A stretch of 5,799 nt of DNA from contig JAKLHU010000156.1 in assembly GCA_022709995.1 (NCBI GenBank), positions 1 to 5,799 on the forward strand. The letters are read 5' to 3'. This DNA is from Verrucomicrobiota bacterium (lineage in GTDB: Bacteria; Verrucomicrobiota; Lentisphaeria; Oligosphaerales; Oligosphaeraceae). The position numbers and the translations under genes were made by a program. The notes beneath the pieces were generated by a model that saw only the letters and a program-made list of their open reading frames with translations, was not told the DNA's origin and ran no database searches. This document shows, in pieces, positions 1 to 5,594 of this stretch; within the stretch, counting starts at the first letter, position 1, and each line of letters begins with the position of its first letter.

Positions 1-441
1 CACCCGGGTCACCCGGCGGCGCATCGTCGTCGTCACCATGCCGGCGGCGCCAGCCGGGCTGGCCAGGACGGCATAGCCGCGCTGCCGCAAACCGGCCTCC
101 AGATGCTCCGAAACCGCGGCGTCGGCATCGGCCAGCGCCGGGGCCGCGGCCGGGCCGGAACTGGGATAGATCATCAGAATCTGCGTCGTATCCCAGCCGG
201 TCGTCTCGGCCGGATATGTTGGCAGAGGACCTAACTCGCCCGGCAGGACACGGGTCATCACCCGGCCGCCGCCGCCAACTCCGCCGACGGCGCCAACTCC
301 GCCGGCGCCGACGCAGCCAGTCACGGCCAGGACGGCAACCGCGACCAGCAGCAACGGCGCCGCGGCCGCCGGCAGCCAGCGGGCGTCGCGAACCGGTGTC
401 CGCCGGCCCGCCGCCTTGTCATCTAATCTTAGCGCGACCAT
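1..441 (-). CDS. Partial predicted lipoprotein of unknown function (N-terminal 147 residues; continues beyond the left edge)
   Basis: The minus-strand frame is open from an ATG at 441 to base 1, giving 147 codons with no stop. Seen: a basic N-terminus, a hydrophobic stretch at residues 26-40, and the lipobox V-T-G-C with the lipidated Cys at 43. A low-complexity Gly/Val/Ala linker follows (44-59), then a domain starting near residue 85 with a beta strand (ILMIYPSSG) and a predicted helix leading to RGYAVL (near 107-126). The residue after Cys is Val, not Asp, which by the E. coli rule suggests outer-membrane sorting. The start overlaps the stop of the upstream COG3014-like gene by 13 bp, so translational coupling is likely. 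GGAGG at 445-449 precedes the ATG by only 3 nt; an in-frame ATG at 453 is an alternative with a poorer ribosome site. The strand-helix pattern loosely recalls small envelope lipoproteins of LpoB/CsgG-type clusters, but I do not recognise the family. Confidence 0.75.
   Translation of the reverse strand, partial: MVALRLDDKAAGRRTPVRDARWLPAAAAPLLLVAVAVLAVTGCVGAGGVGAVGGVGGGGRVMTRVLPGELGPLPTYPAETTGWDTTQILMIYPSSGPAAAPALADADAAVSEHLEAGLRQRGYAVLASPAGAAGMVTTTMRRRVTRV
271..306. repeat. Two imperfect 18-bp tandem units coding a Gly/Val/Ala linker
   Basis: Bases 271-288 and 289-306 match at 16 of 18 positions and share the core GCCAACTCCGCC. On the minus strand they encode GGVGAV followed by GGVGGG, directly after the lipidated cysteine of the left-edge lipoprotein. 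This looks like a slippage-expanded flexible tether between the lipid anchor and the folded domain. Confidence 0.6.
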
Positions 442-2165
442 TTCCCTCCCCATATCGCCTGCAGAGCAAAGCCTGCTTCCTGATCCGTCAGCCGCCCATC
501 GCCGTCGCTGTCATACAAGCGGACGATGTCCTTTTCCGCGGCCGACCGTTCGGCGGCCGTCATCTCGCCGTCGCCGTCCGGATCGAGCCGCGTCGCGGCC
601 CCGCCGGCTTCCAGCAGAAGTTGCATCATGACGTCCTGGTGGCCGCCAAGGCGGGCCGCGGCGTCATCGCCAAACCACGACGGCCCCTGGGCATGCCAGA
701 CGGCAACCGGCGCGGCGGGGCTGGTGGTGAAGGACATCGCGCGTTCCGTCCACGGCGTCATGCCGCAAGTGGCGGCAACTGTCACTTGCTGCTCGCCCGG
801 CGGCAGCTGCAGCGGCAGAACCGTGAATTCCGCCGGCAAGCATTGCCAGCAGCGAATATCCGCGAGCGGATTCATCAACTGGGCGATCACATCGACGAAA
901 AAGCCGCCGATCACCACCCCCATGCCGATCAGCTGCACTTCCGGCTGGTCGCTGCCATACATCATGGCCAGGCCGGCGCCCACCATCACCCAGCCGGTGA
1001 CTTCGGTCGCGCCCTTGATCATGGCCTGCGAGGCCAGACGGTCGTCCATGCGCCGTCCGCCCCGCGTCGAAGCCTGGAAATTCACATTGCCGAGCCATTG
1101 CAGCATGTCCTGGGGCTGGTCGTTGTTGACGGTGATGGCGTACTGCAGGGGCCGGGCCGGCGGATCCAGGCAGGCGATCAGCCGGGTCTGGCCATGGCTG
1201 CCGCCGCGCATCATGGTCGGCCCCTCGCCGTTCCAGACGACGGCCAGGGTGTTGAAGGCCATTTGCTCGGCCCCGCTCAGGCGATGGCGTTCCAGCCAGT
1301 CGAGAAGCGGGCCGCGAATGCCGCGGTTTTCCAGCTCGCCGCGGCCGCCCCAGCCGGCGATTCGCCGCAGCCAAGGCGACGGCGGGATGGCATCCGGCGC
1401 GCCGTCATGGCACGCCAGCAGGTATTCCGCCGCCGCGGCCTGGGCGAATCCCCGGGCGACGTCCGGCAGGGACATGTAGGCGCGGAAAGCGCCCAGCAGC
1501 ATGGCGTCCCGTTGCTCGTGTTCTCCTTGCAAGTCATGGCATTTGGCGGCCAGAAAAAAGAGCAGCCCGTAGTCGGCCTGGAACGCGGCCTGGTCGGTGT
1601 CGCCGTCCATGAGCAAACCGCGCTTGAAGCTGATCAGGGCTTTTTCGACGTCGCCGTTTTCGAGCAGCCAGAGGCCGTGGAGCAGGTACAGGGTGGCGCG
1701 TTCGTACGGGTCGCCCTTGTACACTTTGCCGGCCTCGCTGCCCCACAGGCTGGCGGCTTCCTGCTCGGTGGCCTGGTCATAAAACCGGTCGAGGAGAGTC
1801 ACGGCCTCCTGCAGATGACGGCCGGCGGCGGCGCGGTCGTTCCGGAGCAACGCAATCGACGCCAGTTCGCACAGATACAGAGGCTGATTGGCGTGCCGTT
1901 CCGTCGCCATGCCGGCAAACAGGCTCTGGGCGGCCGCGAGGTCTTCGCTCCGGTGGAAGAGCGACCGGCCGGTCGCGGCCTGGGCGGTCATGGAGTCAAG
2001 CTGGCCCGGCGATTTGTGCACGACCTGCGACGGCAACCGGGCGCAGCCGCCGGCGACCCCGGCGAAGCAGACAAGCAGAGCCGCCGTGGCCGCCCTCCGG
2101 ACGGCCGGGCGAATCCGCGCGGCGGCAGCCGCCAAAACAAAGCCGATGTTCATGTTTTCCGACAC
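429..2165 (-). CDS. COG3014-like lipoprotein with C-terminal EF-hand pair
   Basis: A 578-residue predicted lipoprotein of unknown molecular function. Seen: basic N-terminus, hydrophobic stretch 26-38 and lipobox A-G-G-C with Cys41. A helical TPR-like region spans roughly 60-260; its segment 149-183 (VYKGDPYERATLYLLHGLWL, then a GD..KAL.SF.RG pattern) resembles the COG3014 core. Two Gly-rich hydrophobic segments (388-404, 410-431) are followed by ADIRCWQCLP (435-444), which matches the D-x-R-x-W-x-x-L-P signature I recall for COG3014, here with an added C-x-x-C. Two canonical EF-hand loops end the protein: DPDGDGEMTAAE (528-539) and DSDGDGRLTDQE (552-563), with Asp at 1, 3 and 5 and Glu at 12. 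Known: COG3014 genes sit beside ycfL and lpoB, as here. Start chosen: GTG at 2165 with GGAGG 9 nt upstream; ATG at 2153 is an alternative. Inferred: an outer-membrane, calcium-binding envelope protein. Confidence 0.85.
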   Translation of the reverse strand: MSENMNIGFVLAAAAARIRPAVRRAATAALLVCFAGVAGGCARLPSQVVHKSPGQLDSMTAQAATGRSLFHRSEDLAAAQSLFAGMATERHANQPLYLCELASIALLRNDRAAAGRHLQEAVTLLDRFYDQATEQEAASLWGSEAGKVYKGDPYERATLYLLHGLWLLENGDVEKALISFKRGLLMDGDTDQAAFQADYGLLFFLAAKCHDLQGEHEQRDAMLLGAFRAYMSLPDVARGFAQAAAAEYLLACHDGAPDAIPPSPWLRRIAGWGGRGELENRGIRGPLLDWLERHRLSGAEQMAFNTLAVVWNGEGPTMMRGGSHGQTRLIACLDPPARPLQYAITVNNDQPQDMLQWLGNVNFQASTRGGRRMDDRLASQAMIKGATEVTGWVMVGAGLAMMYGSDQPEVQLIGMGVVIGGFFVDVIAQLMNPLADIRCWQCLPAEFTVLPLQLPPGEQQVTVAATCGMTPWTERAMSFTTSPAAPVAVWHAQGPSWFGDDAAARLGGHQDVMMQLLLEAGGAATRLDPDGDGEMTAAERSAAEKDIVRLYDSDGDGRLTDQEAGFALQAIWGGKWSR

Positions 2166-2174
2166 GCGTTACCG

Positions 2175-2179
2175 CCTCC
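2175..2179 (-). promoter_or_regulatory. Ribosome binding site (GGAGG) deciding a GTG start
   Basis: On the minus strand GGAGG lies 9 nt before the GTG at 2165 and 21 nt before the in-frame ATG at 2153. The ATG has only a weak GGAA in front of it. This favours the GTG and a protein beginning MSENMNIGF. The 68-bp gap between this gene and the stop of the YcfL-like gene shows no terminator-like hairpin, so the two are probably co-transcribed. Confidence 0.5.
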
Positions 2180-2233
2180 GGGCCTGGTCTCGTCACCTCG
2201 CTGCCTTCGCCTCAACTGGACCGACGGGCGCGT

Positions 2234-2773
2234 TCAATATTCGGAAAAGACGACTTGGTAGCCGCTTACATTCTGGATTGGGCAAATGAATTCCAGATGT
2301 TGCGTCTGTCCTCTCGGCAGTGCGAAGGTCTTGCGGGCGGCCTGGTAGACTGGCGGAGTGGAAACGCCGGGGCCGCCGCCCTCCTGGCGGCCCTTGGCGT
2401 CGCTGGGGAAGCTGGCGCCGGGCTGAGGGGGGATCATGGCGACCGGCTGGTTGTAGAAGGCCGCCTGCGCCGCCAGGTTGAAGTCGCGGCCGCGGCGGTC
2501 CCAGAAATGCTGCCCGCCCCGGTTGCGCACGCCGACGCGCACCACCGCATAGCCCGTGGCCTGGTCGTACGTCAGCGTTTCATAGGTGATTTCGATGTGA
2601 TCGCGCAGCGACCTGGTCCCGAGCAGGGAATAGCGGTCCGGGCGCACGAACACCAGGGAATCCTCCCCGCCGGTGTTGACCCGGTCGACCGAATACGTGG
2701 TGGAACATCCGGCCGCGACCATCATGCCGGCGGCAAGGGCGGCCAGCAGACCATGACGATATGCCTTCTTCAT
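2234..2773 (-). CDS. ycfL: YcfL-like (DUF1425-type) periplasmic lipoprotein
   Basis: A 179-residue lipoprotein. Seen: MKKAYRHG start, hydrophobic stretch 9-21, lipobox A-A-G-C with Cys23 followed by Ser (outer-membrane type), then a compact beta-rich domain. The strand TGYAVVRVGVRNRGGQHF (73-90) corresponds to the YcfL pattern in which a variable strand is followed by an N-R-(S/G) turn. The C-terminal LPRGQTQHLEF...GYQVVFSEY (152-179) matches the family's LPGE...F.L ending. A Gly/Pro-rich insert (about 112-145) makes the protein longer than E. coli YcfL (about 125 residues). Known: ycfL neighbours lpoB and COG3014 genes in gammaproteobacteria; its function is unknown. The start is firm: AAGGAGG at 2779-2785 is 6 nt upstream. 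The gap to the preceding LpoB-like gene is 77 bp. Sequence identity to YcfL is clearly low, so the call rests on both pattern and neighbourhood. Confidence 0.7.
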   Translation of the reverse strand: MKKAYRHGLLAALAAGMMVAAGCSTTYSVDRVNTGGEDSLVFVRPDRYSLLGTRSLRDHIEITYETLTYDQATGYAVVRVGVRNRGGQHFWDRRGRDFNLAAQAAFYNQPVAMIPPQPGASFPSDAKGRQEGGGPGVSTPPVYQAARKTFALPRGQTQHLEFICPIQNVSGYQVVFSEY

Positions 2774-2778
2774 ATGCT

Positions 2779-2785
2779 TCCTCCT
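2779..2785 (-). promoter_or_regulatory. Strong ribosome binding site (AAGGAGG)
   Basis: A full AAGGAGG on the minus strand, 6 nt before the ATG at 2773, fixes the start of the YcfL-like gene. It is the strongest ribosome site in the window. A run of six T lies just upstream on that strand (2788-2793), but no GC-rich hairpin precedes it, so it is not called as a terminator. Confidence 0.6.
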
Positions 2786-2850
2786 TCAAAAAACCCAGTC
2801 TTGCCAATGCCGGATCGGATTCCTTCGCCGCCGGAGCGGCCGGTCACCGG

Positions 2851-3993
2851 TCAATAGACCACCCCACCGCGCTGGATGGCCTTCTTCGTCTCATAGCGGC
2901 CGCCCCAGATTTCCTCTTTGGTCTCGGGCGCAATCAGCTTGAACGTCACCACGACGTAGATTTCCTCGTAGCCCTGGACGTAACGCGACTGGCTGGCGAT
3001 GTTGCCGGTCAGCGTGTACTCCACCCGGTCCAGGCCGCGCGTCAGCTTCGCATCCAGGGAGAACATCTTTTCCATGACGGCGATCTTGTTGTCGGCCTTG
3101 ATCAGCATGACATTGAGGAATTTATTGACGTTCGGCTCCACGCGCAGCTGGGCGGAACGCTCGATTTCGGTCAGGAGGGACTGGCGGCGTTCCTTGGTGA
3201 GGATGACGGTGCCGGCGGCGTCCGTGCTGACGGTCGTGTCGGTGCTGTCGTACACATCCATGCTTTGTCCGGCCTTGACCCGCTCCTCCACCAGGTAAAT
3301 ATAGTCGACCAGGTTGATCATGCCTTCCTGCTTCATGCTCTCGGCGATGAATTCGCCGGTCAGGTAGTAATCGGCCCCCTCGAGGCTCCCCGGCGCCGTG
3401 AAAAAGGCCTTGCCATTGGCGCGGCCGGCGATTTTCGCCCGCAGCATGGCGATGAAGCTGTTGGCATTGAGGCCGACGAAGTTGGCGTTCAGGGCCGGGG
3501 TGACGGCAATGACCGGCGGCTTGGCCGCGTTGGCGATCAGCGGCGACTGCAGGATGCTCTCGGCGACCTCGTCGAGCATCCGGTCGCGGGCGACTTCGAG
3601 CTTTTCCCGGACGATCATGTTGCTCTGGGCGATTTCGCGGTCCTCGCTGGTGACAAAGCGGACCTTGCCATTGCTGACCGCCATCAGTTCATCCTTGAGG
3701 GCGTCGGTGATCATCCGGGTGTCCATCATGATGGTCGAGCTGTTGCGCAGCGGCTGCACCACGATGCGGGTGGTCTCGGCCGCCCGGGCGATCTCCGGAA
3801 CCATCAGGATTTTCGGCCCCATTTCCGCCGCGCACTGCTTGATTTCAGCGGACCCGAACGGCGTGTGATCGACTTCGTTGATATCCAGTTGCACCGGCGC
3901 CCGGGGAGGGCGCGGAGTCGTGCAGCCAAAACCGAAAACCGCCGCGGCCAGAGCCGCACACGCCATCACCTGCCATGCCTGCTTCTGTTTCAT
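2851..3993 (-). CDS. lpoB: LpoB-like outer-membrane lipoprotein (penicillin-binding protein activator family), enlarged
   Basis: A 380-residue predicted lipoprotein of the LpoB family. Known: E. coli LpoB is lipid-anchored in the outer membrane and stimulates the peptidoglycan synthase PBP1B. Seen: signal peptide 1-23, Cys24 in the slightly atypical lipobox G-F-G-C, then Thr-Thr-Pro. The core begins at VVQPLRNSSTIMMDTRMITD (78-97) and continues ALKDELMAVSNGKVRFVTS, the usual N-terminal LpoB pattern. The C-terminus (326-370) holds YTLTGNI, the Y-E-E-I-Y-V-V-V-T-F-K-L-I-A-P strand, KEEIW and KKAIQRG, matching the family's YLLTG...L.L.D..TG..IW...K.I. At about 210 residues E. coli LpoB is far shorter; the extra length is in the middle, where ADYYLTG (207-213) and N.N.F(I/L) motifs repeat. 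Start: ATG at 3993 has GGGAG 8 nt upstream, whereas ATG at 3999 has it only 2 nt away. Confidence 0.75.
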   Translation of the reverse strand: MKQKQAWQVMACAALAAAVFGFGCTTPRPPRAPVQLDINEVDHTPFGSAEIKQCAAEMGPKILMVPEIARAAETTRIVVQPLRNSSTIMMDTRMITDALKDELMAVSNGKVRFVTSEDREIAQSNMIVREKLEVARDRMLDEVAESILQSPLIANAAKPPVIAVTPALNANFVGLNANSFIAMLRAKIAGRANGKAFFTAPGSLEGADYYLTGEFIAESMKQEGMINLVDYIYLVEERVKAGQSMDVYDSTDTTVSTDAAGTVILTKERRQSLLTEIERSAQLRVEPNVNKFLNVMLIKADNKIAVMEKMFSLDAKLTRGLDRVEYTLTGNIASQSRYVQGYEEIYVVVTFKLIAPETKEEIWGGRYETKKAIQRGGVVY

Positions 3994-4001
3994 AACCATA
4001 T

Positions 4002-4006
4002 CTCCC
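4002..4006 (-). promoter_or_regulatory. Ribosome binding site (GGGAG) choosing between two LpoB-like starts
   Basis: GGGAG on the minus strand is 2 nt before the ATG at 3999 and 8 nt before the ATG at 3993. The second spacing is normal and the first is too tight. The protein therefore most likely begins MKQKQAWQ, not MVMKQKQ. Confidence 0.5.
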
Positions 4007-4024
4007 TGCTTGCTTTGCCTAGGT

Positions 4025-4080
4025 CCGGACGGGCGGTCCGGCGCCGGCCGGAAACCCGAACCAATCCACTCCGGCCGGAA
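4025..4080 (-). promoter_or_regulatory. Leader of the LpoB-like gene: short hairpin and a repeated CCGGCCGGAA
   Basis: The 122 bp between the M24 stop and the LpoB-like start contain a 6-bp inverted repeat, CCGGAC/GTCCGG (4025-4030 and 4036-4041, 5-nt loop), and two copies of CCGGCCGGAA (4044-4053 and 4071-4080). The CCGGCCGG part is self-complementary, so the two copies could also pair with each other. No T-run follows on the minus strand, so this is not an intrinsic terminator. It could be a protein-binding site, an attenuating or mRNA-stabilising leader, or chance in GC-rich DNA. Confidence 0.25.
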
Positions 4081-4115
4081 CCTGTCATCAGTGTCACCGG
4101 CAACGCCGCCTCAAC

Positions 4116-5273
4116 TCAAAGAACAGTGATTTGGCGGCCGTAGCTGGAGAGCAATTCGCCGCCGCCGGGCCGGACGACGACGCCGTCCTCCCAGCGGAAG
4201 CCCATCTGTTTTTCGGTCAGGAACATGTCCTGCATGAAGACCATGCCGTCCTCGAGGACATATTGGCTGCTGGTTTCCAGGAAGGGGTATTCGCACTCCA
4301 TCTGGCCGCAGCCGTGCGCCGGTCCATACAGGATCGCATGGCCGTAGCCTTGGGCGCGGATGTAGTCGTGGACCTGGCTGGCGACCGCGCCGGACTTGCT
4401 GCCGGCCCGCATCAGCTCCACGGTCAGATTGGCCGCGTCCAGACCGACCTGCAGGAACCGGCGAATGCCGTCCGGGCACTGGCCCAGGACGACCGGCCGG
4501 CCGATGCTGGCGCTGTAGCCTTCGACCTTGGCGCCGATGCTGAAATGGACGATTTCGCCGGTGCCGATCCGGCGCAACGTCGGCCGGCTGATGGCCTGGG
4601 CGGAATTGGGGCCCGAGCAGCACCACACCGGGTAGCCGGTGGCCTCGGCTCCGTTGGCCAGCATGGCGGCCGTCGCGACACCGCACAATTCGGCTTCGCT
4701 CATGCCGGGCCGAATCGCCTCCAGGACGGCCTTGAACCCGCATTCCGACACCTGGGCGGCCTTCTTCAGGCAGGCGATCTCCGCCGCGCTTTTCTGGATG
4801 AACACCGGCCGGACGAGGGCGTCCGCGTTGCCGATGGCCTCGAACGACCCCAGGGCGGCAGCGATGTTCTTCATGATGACATAGGGCACCAGGGGGTAGC
4901 CGGCAATGCCCAGGCGACGGACGCCGTGCTCGCGCAGCACGTCCTCCCAGGTCGGCAACGTCGAGCCGGGATAGTCCGGCTGGCTTGATTCCCGCAAATC
5001 CATCACCTGGATAATCCGGGCGATCCGCGACCGCGCGGTGGCATAGTTGAGGCTCTCCGGTCCAATGATCAGGACTGGTTCGCGGCCGGGAACGACAAGC
5101 ACCGCCGCCGTCTCAAAACTCGGCCAGTAGTCGGACAGGTAACGGACGTTCGCCGGCTCGCATTCCGTCGAGAAAAACAGCAGACCGTCATAGTCGCTTT
5201 TCTCGGCGACGGCGGCCATGGCCTGCCAGCGGCGCTGGAATTCGGCTTGGGTCAACAAGGTGCTTGCCATCAT
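4116..5273 (-). CDS. M24-family (creatinase/prolidase fold) protein lacking the usual metal ligands
   Basis: A 385-residue protein with the two-domain layout of Xaa-Pro peptidases and creatinase. The N-terminal creatinase-type domain is residues 1-155 (DGLLFFS...NVRYLSDYW...VLIIGPES). The pita-bread catalytic domain follows from about 158 (FIQKSAAEIACLKKAAQVSE) to the end. Seen at the metal-site positions: FSIG (Ser245) where metallo-members have D, GYSASIGR (Ser256) where they have the second D, AHGCG with His320 kept, Cys327 where the second His of the H-E-x-P motif lies, Asp349 where the E-P glutamate lies, and Glu362 kept in FRWED. Known: creatinase is a metal-independent M24 enzyme. Inferred: a non-metallo hydrolase or a pseudoenzyme, not a standard Xaa-Pro dipeptidase. 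No signal peptide is seen, so it is probably cytoplasmic. ATG 5273 or 5270 is chosen by fit to the family; an in-frame TTG at 5354 would add an atypical Pro-rich tail. Confidence 0.85.
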   Translation of the reverse strand: MMASTLLTQAEFQRRWQAMAAVAEKSDYDGLLFFSTECEPANVRYLSDYWPSFETAAVLVVPGREPVLIIGPESLNYATARSRIARIIQVMDLRESSQPDYPGSTLPTWEDVLREHGVRRLGIAGYPLVPYVIMKNIAAALGSFEAIGNADALVRPVFIQKSAAEIACLKKAAQVSECGFKAVLEAIRPGMSEAELCGVATAAMLANGAEATGYPVWCCSGPNSAQAISRPTLRRIGTGEIVHFSIGAKVEGYSASIGRPVVLGQCPDGIRRFLQVGLDAANLTVELMRAGSKSGAVASQVHDYIRAQGYGHAILYGPAHGCGQMECEYPFLETSSQYVLEDGMVFMQDMFLTEKQMGFRWEDGVVVRPGGGELLSSYGRQITVL

Positions 5274-5369
5274 GAACTCTCGTATAAGGTTGAAGAGGTT
5301 GACCGGGTCCGGCCGCGCCTTCGGGCAGACGGCCCCGGGGGGACGCGGCGCCAAGCCGGAGGACTCCTG

Positions 5370-5399
5370 TTAATATGCCGCGCCCGGCCGCGTTGGCAA
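5370..5399 (-). promoter_or_regulatory. Predicted sigma70-type promoter for the M24/lipoprotein gene cluster
   Basis: Read on the minus strand, TTGCCA (5394-5399) is separated by 18 bp from TATTAA (5370-5375), close to the TTGACA/TATAAT consensus. Transcription would start near 5363, about 90 nt before the ATG at 5273. That start would fall at or inside the AGGAG that could serve the TTG at 5354, which argues against the longer protein. It is the only good promoter-like pair I found upstream of the minus-strand genes. Confidence 0.45.
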
Positions 5400-5583
5400 G
5401 TTGAAAATGCATTTATTCACGGTGTTTTCCATGCGGCCGGATGTCGCAACTACTTAATCAGGATATATTATTATTTTGCGGTTGGCGTCGAGGGCGGCGG
5501 GGCGGGTCAGCCGGGGGGATGGCCCGGCATTTGACCGTTGCCGGCATGATTTGTTTCCACACCGGATTACGTTCATTACCTGT

Positions 5584-5588
5584 AAGGA
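5584..5588 (+). promoter_or_regulatory. Ribosome binding site (AAGGA) of uppP
   Basis: AAGGA lies 6 nt before the ATG at 5595. A second ATG at 5591 is in another frame and only 2 nt from this site, so 5595 is the true start. Confidence 0.6.
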
Positions 5589-5594
5589 CGATGC

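Larger units (their letters stand above)
5274..5594. other. Divergent intergenic region between the M24 gene and uppP
   Basis: These 321 bp carry no gene that I can support. The side nearest the M24 gene would be its mRNA leader and contains a possible minus-strand hairpin (5311-5334: 5-bp GGCCG/CGGCC around a GCC-CGAA-GGC tip). A predicted minus-strand promoter lies at 5370-5399. An AT-rich patch covers about 5450-5477 (including GGATATATTATTATTTTG), in sharp contrast to the surrounding GC-rich DNA. On the uppP side, TTGACC at 5531-5536 could be a -35 box but has no good -10 partner, so the uppP promoter is unresolved. Confidence 0.6.

Noticed and set aside
216..2261. A 681-codon plus-strand reading frame opposite the COG3014-like gene
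   Set aside because: Its translation is Arg/Ala/Gly/His-rich with no recognisable domain. The minus strand has a signal peptide, TPR-like region and EF-hands. The open frame is an antisense artefact of high GC.
2774..2850. Possible intrinsic terminator between the LpoB-like and YcfL-like genes (six T at 2788-2793 on the minus strand)
   Set aside because: No GC-rich stem lies directly before the T-run. The CCGGT-C-ACCGG palindrome at 2840-2850 is too far away and its loop is a single base.
2761..4143. A 460-codon plus-strand reading frame opposite the LpoB-like gene
   Set aside because: It spans the LpoB-like gene, both its flanking gaps and the end of the M24 gene. Its composition is that of an antisense frame, and the minus-strand product matches a known family.
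4131..4988. A 285-codon plus-strand reading frame opposite the M24 gene
   Set aside because: No domain or plausible start. The minus-strand M24 protein explains the region.
5271..5354. TTG start at 5354 for the M24 protein
   Set aside because: AGGAG lies about 10 nt upstream, so it is not impossible, but the added 27 residues are unlike the family's N-terminus, and the best promoter would start transcription at or inside that AGGAG.
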